Assembly: GCA_016200125.1 (NCBI GenBank)
Contig: JACQFK010000005.1
Location: forward strand, 1-8,073
From: Planctomycetota bacterium
Lineage (GTDB): Bacteria; Planctomycetota; MHYJ01; JACPRB01
Direction of reading: 5' to 3'
Length of the DNA: 8,073 bases
The notes under the pieces were generated by a model, which ran no database searches, was not told the DNA's origin, and saw nothing but the letters and a program-made list of their open reading frames with translations. Positions 1-6,777 of this stretch are shown here, one piece after another (within the stretch, counting starts at the first letter, position 1; the number at the start of each line of letters is the position of its first letter). Position numbers and translations under genes: made by a program.

Positions 1-225
1 CCCTACGACCTGATCGTCGACGGCAAGCTCCGCGACCTCGGCGACAAGAAGTACCTGATCTCGCCCCTCGATCTCGCGGCCTACGAGCTGGTCCCCGAGC
101 TGCTCGACCTGGTCGCCTGCCTTAAGATCGAAGGCCGGCTCAAGACGCCGGAGTACGTCGCGGCCACGACGAAGATCTACCGCAAGGCCGTCGACGACGC
201 GGCCGCGAAGTTCTCGCGGGAGTAG
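1..225 (+). CDS. U32 peptidase family protein, upstream part (5' end outside window, ends at in-frame TAG)
   Basis: Frame 1 is open from the first base for 74 codons and stops at TAG 223-225. The peptide contains YLISPLDLAAYELVPELLDL followed by LKIEGRLKTPEYV (LKIEGR at 121-138), the end of a U32 catalytic domain. U32 members such as E. coli RlhA and TrhP are tRNA or rRNA hydroxylation enzymes rather than proven proteases. The usual cysteine cluster of this domain would lie upstream, outside the window. The same frame continues after the TAG with recognisable U32-family sequence, so this is the front part of the gene ending at 1833, not a complete protein. Family assignment is firm. The exact substrate, probably an RNA, is inference. 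Confidence 0.85.
   Translation, partial: PYDLIVDGKLRDLGDKKYLISPLDLAAYELVPELLDLVACLKIEGRLKTPEYVAATTKIYRKAVDDAAAKFSRE
223..225 (+). other. In-frame TAG interrupting the U32 gene
   Basis: The codons before it read KFSRE and those after read ILTLQQTFSRGFSPG, the usual start of the middle region of long U32 proteins, with no frame change. A single G-to-T change from GAG would create this stop. There is no ATG, GTG or ribosome-binding site immediately after it; the first in-frame alternative start is TTG at 337, inside conserved sequence. TAG ends dps (2364-2366) and the partial gene at 7768-7770 at sensible places, so general TAG reassignment is unlikely. A nonsense mutation or a sequencing error fits best. 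Confidence 0.85.
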
Positions 226-1833
226 ATCCTGACCCTCCAGCAGACCTTCTCGAGGGGTTTCTCCCCCGGGTTCCTCTCGGGCATCAACCACCAGACCCTC
301 GTCAAAGGGCTCTCGCCCAAGAAGCGGGGCGTATTCTTGGGTACGGTCTCCGGTATTCGCGGCACCCGGGTCGGCCTGACCCTCGAGGCCCCGCTCAAGC
401 CCGGCGACGGCATCGTCTACGACTACGGCAAACCCCAGGAGGACGAGCCGGGCGGCAACGTCAACTCCGTCTGGCGTCGCGGCGTGCGGACCGACCTGGC
501 CGACCGCCCCGATGAGGTCGAGTTCGAGGTTTGGGAATGCCCGCCCCCGCAGGTCGGCTGGAAGGTCTGGAAGACGAGCGACCCGGCCATGTACCGCGCG
601 CTGCGGGCCACGTTCGAAAAGACCACGGGCGCGCGGGCGCCCGTCGACGCCCTCGTGGAGGAGAACGGCGACCTGCTCCGCGTCACGTTCTCGGACGGCG
701 TCCATCGCGTCACGGGCGAGACGGGCCCGCTCCAGGTCGCGGTGAAGCGTCCGCTCACCGCGGACTACCTGCGCCAGCAGCTCGGGCGCATGGGCAACAC
801 GCCCTTCGAGCTTCGCGGGCTCGAGGTCAAGCTGGGCCAGGTGATGGTCCCGGTGAGCCTGCTCAACGACCTCCGCCGCCGGCTCTGCGAGGACCTGGAG
901 AAAGTGCGGCGGGCCAACCCCGGCTACGAGATCCGGCCGGGCGCGCTCGACCGGTTGAGGACGAAGCCGACGCGGACGGAGGGCACGCCGGAGCTGACGG
1001 TGCTTTGCCGCAGCCTGGACCAGGTCCGGACGGCGCTGGATGTGGGGATCCGCCGGATCGAGTGCGATTTCGAGGACATCCGGAAGTACCGCGACGCGGT
1101 CCCACTCGCGCGCGACAAGGACGCGAAGATCCTGCTCGCGCCGCCCCGGATCCACAAGCCGGGCGAGGTCGGGATCCTGCGGAACGTGCTGGGCGCCGGT
1201 CCGAACGGCGTCCTGGTCCGCTCGACGGCCCACCTGTCCTTCTACCGGAAGGAGGCGCCCGCTCTGATTCTGGTGGGCGACTTCTCGCTGAACGCGGCGA
1301 ACGAGCTGACGACGGATCTCTACCTGTCGAAGGGGCTGACCCGCTTCGTGCCGAGCTACGACCTGAACTGGGAGCAGTTCCAGGCGCTGATGGCGCGGGT
1401 CGATCCGGGCCGCGCGGAGGTCGTGATCCACCAGCACATGCCGATGTTCCACAACGAGCACTGCGTCATCGCGGCGGTCCTGTCGGAGGGCAAGGACGCG
1501 ACGGATTGCGGCCGTCCCTGCGACCGCCACGCGCTGTCGCTGAAGGACTGGTCGGGCAAGGAGCACCCCCTGAAGGCGGACGTCGGGTGCCGGAACACGA
1601 TCTACAACGCGGTGGCCCAGAGCGGCTCGCAGTACGTGCGCGGGATGCTCGATTTGGGGGTCCGCTGGTTCAGGGTGGAATTGCTGAATGAGGGCCCCGA
1701 AGAGGCCCGGCGCCTGGTCGAAGGTTACCGTAACCTGTTGGACGGCAATGGGAACGGTGAGACCCTCTGGCGGGAGCTGCGGGCGTCGAACGTCATGGGG
1801 GTGACGCGCGGACCTTTGGGGCGCGAGGAATAA
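226..1833 (+). CDS. U32 peptidase family protein, downstream part (middle domain plus second U32-like half)
   Basis: 535 codons continue in the same frame as positions 1-222 and end at TAA 1831-1833. The first part (about 226-950) begins with TFSRGFSPGFLSGINHQTLV and KKRGVFLGTV, typical of the DUF3656-like middle region of RlhA-type proteins. From about 970 a second U32-like module follows (ELTVLCRSLDQV, ILLAPPRIHKPGE, FVPSYDLNWEQ). It has four cysteines, at codons 1462, 1507, 1519 and 1588, in the contexts EHCVIAA, DCGRPCDRH and DVGCRNTIYNA. Four cysteines are the expected ligand set for the Fe-S cluster of U32 enzymes. If translated alone it could start only at TTG 337 or ATG 589, neither with a good ribosome-binding site, and would lose conserved residues. 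The original product was probably a tRNA or rRNA hydroxylation enzyme. Family is confident; current function is doubtful because of the upstream stop. Confidence 0.85.
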   Translation: MLTLQQTFSRGFSPGFLSGINHQTLVKGLSPKKRGVFLGTVSGIRGTRVGLTLEAPLKPGDGIVYDYGKPQEDEPGGNVNSVWRRGVRTDLADRPDEVEFEVWECPPPQVGWKVWKTSDPAMYRALRATFEKTTGARAPVDALVEENGDLLRVTFSDGVHRVTGETGPLQVAVKRPLTADYLRQQLGRMGNTPFELRGLEVKLGQVMVPVSLLNDLRRRLCEDLEKVRRANPGYEIRPGALDRLRTKPTRTEGTPELTVLCRSLDQVRTALDVGIRRIECDFEDIRKYRDAVPLARDKDAKILLAPPRIHKPGEVGILRNVLGAGPNGVLVRSTAHLSFYRKEAPALILVGDFSLNAANELTTDLYLSKGLTRFVPSYDLNWEQFQALMARVDPGRAEVVIHQHMPMFHNEHCVIAAVLSEGKDATDCGRPCDRHALSLKDWSGKEHPLKADVGCRNTIYNAVAQSGSQYVRGMLDLGVRWFRVELLNEGPEEARRLVEGYRNLLDGNGNGETLWRELRASNVMGVTRGPLGREE

Positions 1834-1892
1834 CTCAGAAATTATTCAAAAGTGTCGACGTTATAGGTAACTAGTACAACTGAGGAGACTGC
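1834..1892 (+). promoter_or_regulatory. AT-rich leader of dps with Shine-Dalgarno site
   Basis: This 59-base gap is clearly richer in A and T than the flanking genes, as expected of a promoter region. GAGGAG at 1882-1887 is a strong Shine-Dalgarno site five bases before the dps ATG and fixes that start. TATAGG (1862-1867) could be a -10 element, but no convincing -35 partner lies at 16-18 bases, so the boxes are not assigned. No OxyR, Fur or PerR operator is recognised by eye. Confidence 0.45.
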
Positions 1893-2366
1893 ATGAAGCC
1901 TGAGATCGGCCTGCTTGACAAGAACCGGGACGCCGTGGTGAAGATCCTGAACACGACGTTATCGGACGAGATGGTGTTGCTCGTGAAGACGCGCAACTAC
2001 CACTGGAACGTCACCGGACCCAACTTCAACGACCTGCACAAGTTCCTGGACGCGCAGTACGGGGAGTTGAACGGGATCGTGGACGAGGTGGCCGAGCGGG
2101 CGCGGGCGCTGGGCGGCATGGCGTTCGGCACGATGGGCGAGTTCCAGAAGCAGTCGCGGCTGAAGGAGCATCCGGGCCAGCACCCGAGCCCCAAGTCGAT
2201 GCTCTCGAACCTGCTGAGCGACCACGAGTCGATCATCCGGACGCTGCGGGCCGACCTGGCGATCTGCCAGGACACGCACGGCGACGCCGGCACGGCCGAC
2301 TTCCTCACCGGCCTGCTGGAGCAGCACGAGAAGATGTCGTGGATGCTCAGGTCGTTCCTGGAGTAG
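1893..2366 (+). CDS. dps: Dps-type ferritin-like DNA-protection and iron-storage protein
   Basis: A 157-residue protein, a normal Dps length. Dps forms a cytoplasmic dodecameric shell that oxidises Fe(II), usually with hydrogen peroxide, stores the iron as mineral and protects DNA. The signature RNYHWNVTGPNF (34-45) and LHKFLDAQYGEL (48-59) is followed by DEVAERARALGG (64-75). The inter-subunit ferroxidase ligands align as H37, H49, D53, D64 and E68, matching H51, H63, D67, D78 and E82 of E. coli Dps, so the site is complete. The N-terminus is short and not markedly lysine-rich, so DNA binding is uncertain. ATG 1893 is supported by a well-placed GAGGAG. The gene has its own leader and terminator, suggesting a single-gene unit. 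Its stop is TAG. Confidence 0.95.
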   Translation: MKPEIGLLDKNRDAVVKILNTTLSDEMVLLVKTRNYHWNVTGPNFNDLHKFLDAQYGELNGIVDEVAERARALGGMAFGTMGEFQKQSRLKEHPGQHPSPKSMLSNLLSDHESIIRTLRADLAICQDTHGDAGTADFLTGLLEQHEKMSWMLRSFLE

Positions 2367-2394
2367 CGAAACACCAAGAAACCAAAGCACGAAG

Positions 2395-2425
2395 AAGAGG
2401 GCCCGGCAACGGGCCCTCTTTTTTT
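2395..2425 (+). terminator. Rho-independent terminator of dps
   Basis: The stem AGAGGGCCCG (2396-2405) pairs perfectly with CGGGCCCTCT (2410-2419) around a GCAA tetraloop of the GNRA type (2406-2409), and seven T residues follow (2419-2425). It lies 28 bases after the dps stop. On the other strand the hairpin is followed only by a broken pyrimidine run, so it could slow but probably not fully stop transcription from the convergent propeller gene. Confidence 0.93.
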
Positions 2426-2427
2426 GT

Positions 2428-2491
2428 CTGCAACGAAACAAACCGATTGAATCGTTTCAAAATGAAACGATTCAAACGGTTTGTTTTGCAG
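2428..2491. repeat. AT-rich palindromic repeat, left copy
   Basis: An imperfect palindrome: left arm 2428-2459, AAA spacer 2460-2462, right arm 2463-2491. The arms pair apart from one mismatch and three extra bases (CGA) in the left arm. The core AAACAAACCG and TTGAATCGTTTCA recur in the copy at 5530-5590. It starts two bases after the T-run of the dps terminator and ends one base before the stop of the minus-strand propeller gene (2493-2495), filling the convergent gap. Its base composition is much more AT-rich than the surroundings. It could form a long hairpin at the 3' end of either transcript. No transposase or clear target duplication is visible. Confidence 0.9.
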
Positions 2492-2492
2492 G

Positions 2493-5447
2493 TCAGTCCC
2501 GCGGCTGGAGGGCGATCCAGGCCTGGTTCAGGTAGCTGCAGCGGCAGCCCGTCGTCGCGTCGGGGACCAGCACCAGGCCGCCCGCCGGCACCGCGTTGAT
2601 CCAGCAGCCCAGACGGATGCCGCCGTAGTTCGTCGTCCCCTGCGAGCTCGCCAGATCGTGGTAGCCGAGCGTGGCCGACCGGTAGACCGCCAGATGCGCC
2701 GAGGCCGACAGCTGGCCGCAACCGTAGGACCGCTGCAGATCGAAGGCCTGCTCCTCGCCGGTCAGCAGATCCCAGGCGCCGCCCTGCGCGTAGATCGTCC
2801 GGCCGATCAGCAGCGGGCGCGTCTTGTAGGCCGCCTTCTTGTCCCAGAGCCGCTTGCCGTCCGAGGCGCTGAAGGCCGCCAGCCGGCCGCCCTTCTCCGA
2901 CGGCAGCTTGAAGGCCGTGGGCTGGTAGGACATCAGCAGCGTGTCGTGGCGCACCCCCGCGATCAGCAGCGTGCCGAAGATCTCCTCCTTCGACCTCCAG
3001 AGCTCCCGGCCCGTCGCGGCGTCCAGCGTCACCAGCTCGCCGTTCGGCTGCTCGGGGGGATTCTTCTCGGGCTTGAGCCGGTCGCCCTCGGCGATCGCGC
3101 GGTCGATCAGGTGGACCTTCCCCCCGCCGATCGCGATCGCGTTGTGGCGGATGGAAGTCTTGGCGTCGTAGGACCAGCGAAGCTTCCCGGTCGCCGCGTC
3201 CAGCGCGACCAGGCGCACCGATTCGGTGAACTGCTCGGTCATGTCGCCCGCCTGGTAGCGCCATTTGACGATGTGCTCGGGATTGACGAGCGTGCCGTAG
3301 AGAATCCCTCCCTCGACCGCCATGTAGCCCCAGGTGCCGGGCTTGCCGTCCGGAAGCGCGGGCGCCTCGAACTCGGCCAGGGTCTTCCCGGTCGCGGGAT
3401 CGAGGCGGAGGCAGCGCTTGCCCGTGTGGACGTAGATCGCGTCGGACGACGCGCAGAGGTTGCTCCCCGTGCCCGCCGCGCCCATCAGGGCGTCGCTGTT
3501 GAAGGCCCGCAGGACCTTCGGCAGCGGGACTTCCCACAGCGTGCGGCCGTTGTAGGCGTCGACCGCGCGGAGGCCGTTGAGGCCCTCGACGATGAGGCGG
3601 CCGTCCAGGTAGAGCGGCGCGGGCCCGCGACCGTGGCGCTGGGGCATCTCGAAGTCGCTGTCGCGGAACCAGTGCATCGTCAGCGGCCCCTTGACCAGCG
3701 TGTCGCTGGAACAGCTCGTGTTCGCCGGATCGGCGTAGGCGTGGGTCCAGGATCCCGCGCCGGCGAGCGGGCCACGCACCGTCTTCTGTTTGCCGATCAT
3801 CGCGACGCCGCCGTAGGGCCGCTGGAGGCGGGCGACCGCGTCCGCGGGCGCGGCACCGGTCCCCGAGACAACGAGATTGGCGATGTAGCGGGGATAGGGG
3901 CAGAGGGCCGGATCGGCGAGGTGGACCGTGACGCGAACGCCGTAGAGGCCGACCTGGTCGAGCTTGCGCCGCGCGGCGGCGACGTTCTCGGGATCCGCGT
4001 CGACGGCGAAGATCCGCAGCTGGGTGCGGCGGGCCAGCTCGTAAGACAGGGCGCCGTCGCCGCAGGCCAGGTCGACGCAGTAGCCGTCGACGACGCCCGA
4101 CGTCTCGACGATCTCCTTCGCGGCCGCGGCCGCCGCCGCGTTCTCGCCGTAGGGGGAGCCCGGCTTGAGCAGGGCGGGTCGGCCGTCGGCGGCGGGCGTT
4201 CCGAAGCAGTAGAGCTGCCCCTGGTCGGTGCCGACATAAAGCCGCCCTTCGGCGGCGGCGAGCGCGTAGGGGATCCCGTCGACGTCGAAGGTCGAGACGA
4301 CTTTCTGCGCCGCCGCATCGACCACGGCGACGCGGCCCGCGCCAGCGGCGACGATGCTCTTGCCGGCCGAGATCACGGCCGTTCCGCCCGGAATTCCGGG
4401 GAGGGACCAGAGCTTCTCGAGCCCCTTGTACTTGACCCGTTCGCCCTTGCGGTCCGTCTTCTCCTTGGCGACGATCGCCGAGGCGACGAGCTCCTTCTCG
4501 GTGGAGCGGACGAGGCCGCCGGGGAACGCGGCGAGCGCTCCGGGTCCGACGACCTCGGCGAGGGCGCCCGTCGCCGCGTCGAAAGCCGAGCCGCTGTTGA
4601 AGAACTGCGATCCCAGGGCGAGGGCGGTCGAGCCGCCCTTGCTGCCGTTCTCCTGGAGATGGAAGTACTGGAACTTGCCGTCGCTGCGACGGAAGGCGGC
4701 GGGGACGGCGCGGCCCGTGGGCACGAGGAGCAGGTCGCCGGCGACCACGAGGGGCCCCTGCGCGGCGACGCCGCTTTCGGCGTTGGCGCCCCCGTGAGGC
4801 TGCGGCATGACGATCGATCCCGACTGGTCGTTGCACCAGAGGACCTTGCCCGTCGCGGCCTCGAGCGCGTAGAGGAAGATCCCGTCCGAGGGCCAGATGC
4901 CCGCCGCGAAATAGACGACGTCTTCGGCGACGGCGGGGCCTCCCCGGGCCGGCCAGGCCGAGATCAGGCGGTCGTTGCCCAGGACCATGCGGTCGTCGGG
5001 TCCGCCGCGCTTCTTCCAGAGGATTTCGCCGGTGGCGGCCTTGAGCGAGTAGAGGTGACCGTCGTCGCTCGCGACGAAGAGGCGGTCCTTCCACGCGGCG
5101 GGGGCGAAGCGGACCGGTCCTCCGGTGAAGATCGACCAGCGCTCTGTTCCGGTCGCGGCATCGAACGCGCTGACTTTCCCGTCCGCGGAGCTGCCGAAGG
5201 CGAGGATCCCGCCGGCGATGACGGGATGGAAGGCGCGGTCGAAGGGCTGCCGGTCCGAGGCGGGCCACGCGGGCATCGGCGGATGGGCGGCGCGGGTCGT
5301 CCAGCGGAGCGCGAGGGGCGCGGCGAGGTCCTGCGGGGTGGAATTGCTGCGCGCGCCGTCACCCCCGCTGGTCGACCAGTCGTCGGCCGGGGCCCCGAAG
5401 CCCGGGAGCGCGGCGAGCAGGAGGACGGCGAACGCGCGGTGTTTCAC
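2493..5447 (-). CDS. Secreted PQQ-type beta-propeller repeat protein with internal methyltransferase-like domain
   Basis: 984 residues. GTG 5447 is preceded at five bases by GGGGAG (5453-5458). Residues 1-19 are a signal peptide (KHR, then AFAVLLLAALPGFGA), so export is predicted. Blade repeats of the xxALDAATGKxxW type occur near 92, 132, 192, 287 and 373, and again near 626, 679, 746, 805 and 856. Between them, at about 440-570, is a Rossmann methyltransferase-like domain: motif I is VDLACGDGALSYE (458-470) and an acidic strand end is FAVDADPENV (480-489). The C-terminus has a cysteine motif, GCWINAVPAGG and TTGCRCSY (C948, C968, C970). The layout resembles large propeller proteins of Planctomycetota. 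No PQQ-dehydrogenase catalytic domain is recognised, so a BamB-like or binding scaffold role is as likely as an enzyme. It lies alone between two palindromic repeats, convergent with dps. Function unknown. Confidence 0.9.
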   Translation of the reverse strand: MKHRAFAVLLLAALPGFGAPADDWSTSGGDGARSNSTPQDLAAPLALRWTTRAAHPPMPAWPASDRQPFDRAFHPVIAGGILAFGSSADGKVSAFDAATGTERWSIFTGGPVRFAPAAWKDRLFVASDDGHLYSLKAATGEILWKKRGGPDDRMVLGNDRLISAWPARGGPAVAEDVVYFAAGIWPSDGIFLYALEAATGKVLWCNDQSGSIVMPQPHGGANAESGVAAQGPLVVAGDLLLVPTGRAVPAAFRRSDGKFQYFHLQENGSKGGSTALALGSQFFNSGSAFDAATGALAEVVGPGALAAFPGGLVRSTEKELVASAIVAKEKTDRKGERVKYKGLEKLWSLPGIPGGTAVISAGKSIVAAGAGRVAVVDAAAQKVVSTFDVDGIPYALAAAEGRLYVGTDQGQLYCFGTPAADGRPALLKPGSPYGENAAAAAAAKEIVETSGVVDGYCVDLACGDGALSYELARRTQLRIFAVDADPENVAAARRKLDQVGLYGVRVTVHLADPALCPYPRYIANLVVSGTGAAPADAVARLQRPYGGVAMIGKQKTVRGPLAGAGSWTHAYADPANTSCSSDTLVKGPLTMHWFRDSDFEMPQRHGRGPAPLYLDGRLIVEGLNGLRAVDAYNGRTLWEVPLPKVLRAFNSDALMGAAGTGSNLCASSDAIYVHTGKRCLRLDPATGKTLAEFEAPALPDGKPGTWGYMAVEGGILYGTLVNPEHIVKWRYQAGDMTEQFTESVRLVALDAATGKLRWSYDAKTSIRHNAIAIGGGKVHLIDRAIAEGDRLKPEKNPPEQPNGELVTLDAATGRELWRSKEEIFGTLLIAGVRHDTLLMSYQPTAFKLPSEKGGRLAAFSASDGKRLWDKKAAYKTRPLLIGRTIYAQGGAWDLLTGEEQAFDLQRSYGCGQLSASAHLAVYRSATLGYHDLASSQGTTNYGGIRLGCWINAVPAGGLVLVPDATTGCRCSYLNQAWIALQPRD

Positions 5448-5529
5448 GTAGTCTCCCCGGACAAGTCCCGCTCCTCCTACCTAACACGGGCGCGTCGGCG
5501 GTTGATGCGGACAACCCAGGGAGCCGCTT
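5448..5529 (-). promoter_or_regulatory. Leader of the propeller gene with Shine-Dalgarno site
   Basis: An 82-base gap between the GTG start and the right palindrome. The GGGGAG site (5453-5458, minus strand) decides the start. A promoter must lie here or further upstream if the gene is transcribed separately from the YkgJ gene. TTGTCC and TTAGGT occur on the minus strand but about 24 bases apart, too far for a standard sigma-70 promoter, so no boxes are claimed. Confidence 0.35.
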
Positions 5530-5590
5530 GCAACGAAACAAACCGTTTGAATCGTTTCAATGAAACGAATCAAACGGTTTGTTTCGTTGC
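5530..5590. repeat. AT-rich palindromic repeat, right copy
   Basis: Two 30-base arms (5530-5559 and 5561-5590) around a single base pair with one mismatch in 30, so the element is almost a perfect palindrome. Its left arm differs from that of the copy at 2428-2491 at only one position over the shared 29 bases. Each arm holds a smaller inverted repeat (GAAAC and GTTTC around AAACCGTTT), so it can fold as one long hairpin or two short ones. It overlaps the last seven codons and the stop of the minus-strand YkgJ gene. Its low G+C content stands out sharply. It is probably a repetitive extragenic palindrome or MITE-like element; a terminator role is possible but there is no terminal T-run. Confidence 0.92.
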
Positions 5591-6166
5591 GACGGCCTGC
5601 GCGATGAAGAGCGTCACCCCGCTCTCGCCGGGAAAGCGCGCCTTGAGGATCTTGCGCTCCTGGCGCGAAAGCCGATCGCAGTCCAGGCGGGGCGCCTCCG
5701 ACGGCTTGAGCGTGCACTTCGCGCAGCCTTCCGGGAACACCGGCTCGCCCGCGAGGTTCACCACCGGCACCCCGCTCATCCGGCAAGTGAGCGGGCGATG
5801 GGCATAAAGGCGGCACTCCCCTTCCCGGCCCAGCACCGGACACTCCACGTCGCCCGCCGCGTCGCACAAATCGTCGACCGCGTCGGGCGCCCAGCCGTCC
5901 AGCGTGTCCCCTAGACCCGGCTCGATCTCCCGCAGACGCGCGAGCAGCTCTCCCGCCCGCACCTCGATGTCCTTCCGCACCGCCGCATCCGCCGCCGCCA
6001 TCCCCTCTCGCAGCAGGTCGCGGTCGGCGAGCGACACATCGAAGAGCCCGATGCAGCAGTCGCGGCAGCCCTTCGAGCAGGGCACCTGGTCGGGATGGCG
6101 CTCCTTCACGGAGCGGTACCAGGCGTCCACCTTGGCGAGGAGTTCCTTGTACTCGTCCACGCTCAC
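5570..6166 (-). CDS. YkgJ family cysteine-cluster protein
   Basis: 198 residues. GTG 6166 overlaps the TGA of the preceding reading frame (GTGA, 6163-6166), a typical translational-coupling arrangement. The family signature is clear: CSKGCRDCC (C30, C34, C37, C38), then ECPVLGREGECRLYAHRPLTC (C109, C118, C128) and later C148, C151 and C163. These UPF0153/YkgJ proteins are thought to bind zinc or an Fe-S cluster. Their biochemical role is not established here, and the position beside a channel gene does not define it. There is no signal peptide, so it is probably cytoplasmic. The last residues, ATKQTV, and the TGA stop lie inside the palindromic repeat at 5530-5590, so the natural C-terminus may have been replaced when the repeat arrived. 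Confidence 0.92.
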   Translation of the reverse strand: MSVDEYKELLAKVDAWYRSVKERHPDQVPCSKGCRDCCIGLFDVSLADRDLLREGMAAADAAVRKDIEVRAGELLARLREIEPGLGDTLDGWAPDAVDDLCDAAGDVECPVLGREGECRLYAHRPLTCRMSGVPVVNLAGEPVFPEGCAKCTLKPSEAPRLDCDRLSRQERKILKARFPGESGVTLFIAQAVATKQTV

Positions 6167-6777
6167 TTCTTGGGACGGAAGATGGTCCAGATCCGCTCGA
6201 GGATGCGCTTCGAGCCCTCCTCGGGCGAGCGGCGCACCGAGGTCCCCTTGTCCTCGTTGAGCTTCTTCTGCGTGGCCTGGGCCCGTGACGCAAGGATGTC
6301 GCTCATCGCCTGCGCGACCGGCGGATTCTCCTGCAGGAGGACACCGAAAGTATCCCGGTCCAGGCAGAGCAGCTCGCTGTCCTCGATCGCCACGCAGGTC
6401 GAGCTGCGCGGGTCGCCCGTAAGCAGCGACATCTCGCCGAAGTAGCTCCCCGGCTCGAGGCGCGCCACCTCGACGTCCGCGTCGTCCTTCTTCACCCGCA
6501 CGCCCACCAGGCCGCTCTTGATGATGTAGAACGTCGACCCCGGGTCGCCCTGCTTGCAGATCGCCTCGCCCCGGCCGAACAGGTGATGGCTCAGATCTTC
6601 CGCCAGCATCGCGACCTCCTCCTCCTTCAGCGGCTGGAGGATGTCCACCTTCCGGAGCAGCTGGATCACGTCCTCGGGGCGGTGGCTGGGCTTCTCCTTC
6701 TTCAGGTAGACGTCGCGGATCGGATAGGGGATCGAAATCCCCTCGCGCTTGAGGTGGTCCCAGATCGACCTCCTGAC
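6163..6777 (-). CDS. Cyclic-nucleotide-binding domain, C-terminal part of the MscS-like channel (separated by a frameshift)
   Basis: From 6777 this frame reads VRRSIWDHLKREGISIPYPI, the expected end of an MscS C-terminal domain, then a linker and a cNMP-binding fold. If counted from GTG 6669, the phosphate-binding cassette is FGEMSLLTGDPRSST (77-91), with the key Glu79 and Arg88 present, so the domain looks able to bind cAMP or cGMP. The last 40 or so residues are charged (SKRILERIWTIFRPKK). There is no helix-turn-helix, so this is not a CRP-type regulator. GTG 6669 would give a 168-residue stand-alone protein, but its GAGGA lies only one base away and upstream conserved residues would be lost. 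It therefore reads best as the tail of the gene starting at 7724. The domain is certain; separate expression is doubtful. Confidence 0.88.
   Translation of the reverse strand, partial: VRRSIWDHLKREGISIPYPIRDVYLKKEKPSHRPEDVIQLLRKVDILQPLKEEEVAMLAEDLSHHLFGRGEAICKQGDPGSTFYIIKSGLVGVRVKKDDADVEVARLEPGSYFGEMSLLTGDPRSSTCVAIEDSELLCLDRDTFGVLLQENPPVAQAMSDILASRAQATQKKLNEDKGTSVRRSPEEGSKRILERIWTIFRPKK

Noticed and set aside
223..225. Pyrrolysine or general TAG recoding
   Set aside because: TAG ends dps just before its terminator and also ends the partial gene at 7768, and U32 enzymes are not known pyrrolysine proteins. Kept only as a remote option.
1862..1873. Defined -10 and -35 boxes for dps
   Set aside because: TATAGG and TAACTA are present, but no partner at correct spacing scores well by eye.
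2347..5268. A second minus-strand open frame of about 970 codons overlapping the propeller gene
   Set aside because: Arginine-rich, low-complexity translation with no motifs. It reads through the stop region, the palindrome and the dps terminator, and is an out-of-frame shadow.
2428..5590. Integron attC sites
   Set aside because: The ends GCAAC and GTTGC loosely recall attC core sites, but the RYYYAAC and GTTRRRY consensus does not fit, and near-perfect arm pairing lacks the extrahelical bases typical of attC.
2428..5590. CRISPR repeats
   Set aside because: Only two copies about 3 kb apart with a gene between them and no regular spacers.
2481..5807. A plus-strand open frame of more than 1,100 codons opposite the propeller gene
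   Set aside because: It is rich in R, A, G and V with no recognisable domains and mirrors GC-rich codon use on the minus strand, where the signal peptide, blade repeats and ribosome-binding site are seen.
6163..6669. A CRP/FNR-type transcription regulator
   Set aside because: The nucleotide-binding fold is present but there is no C-terminal helix-turn-helix, and the sequence before it continues an MscS channel.
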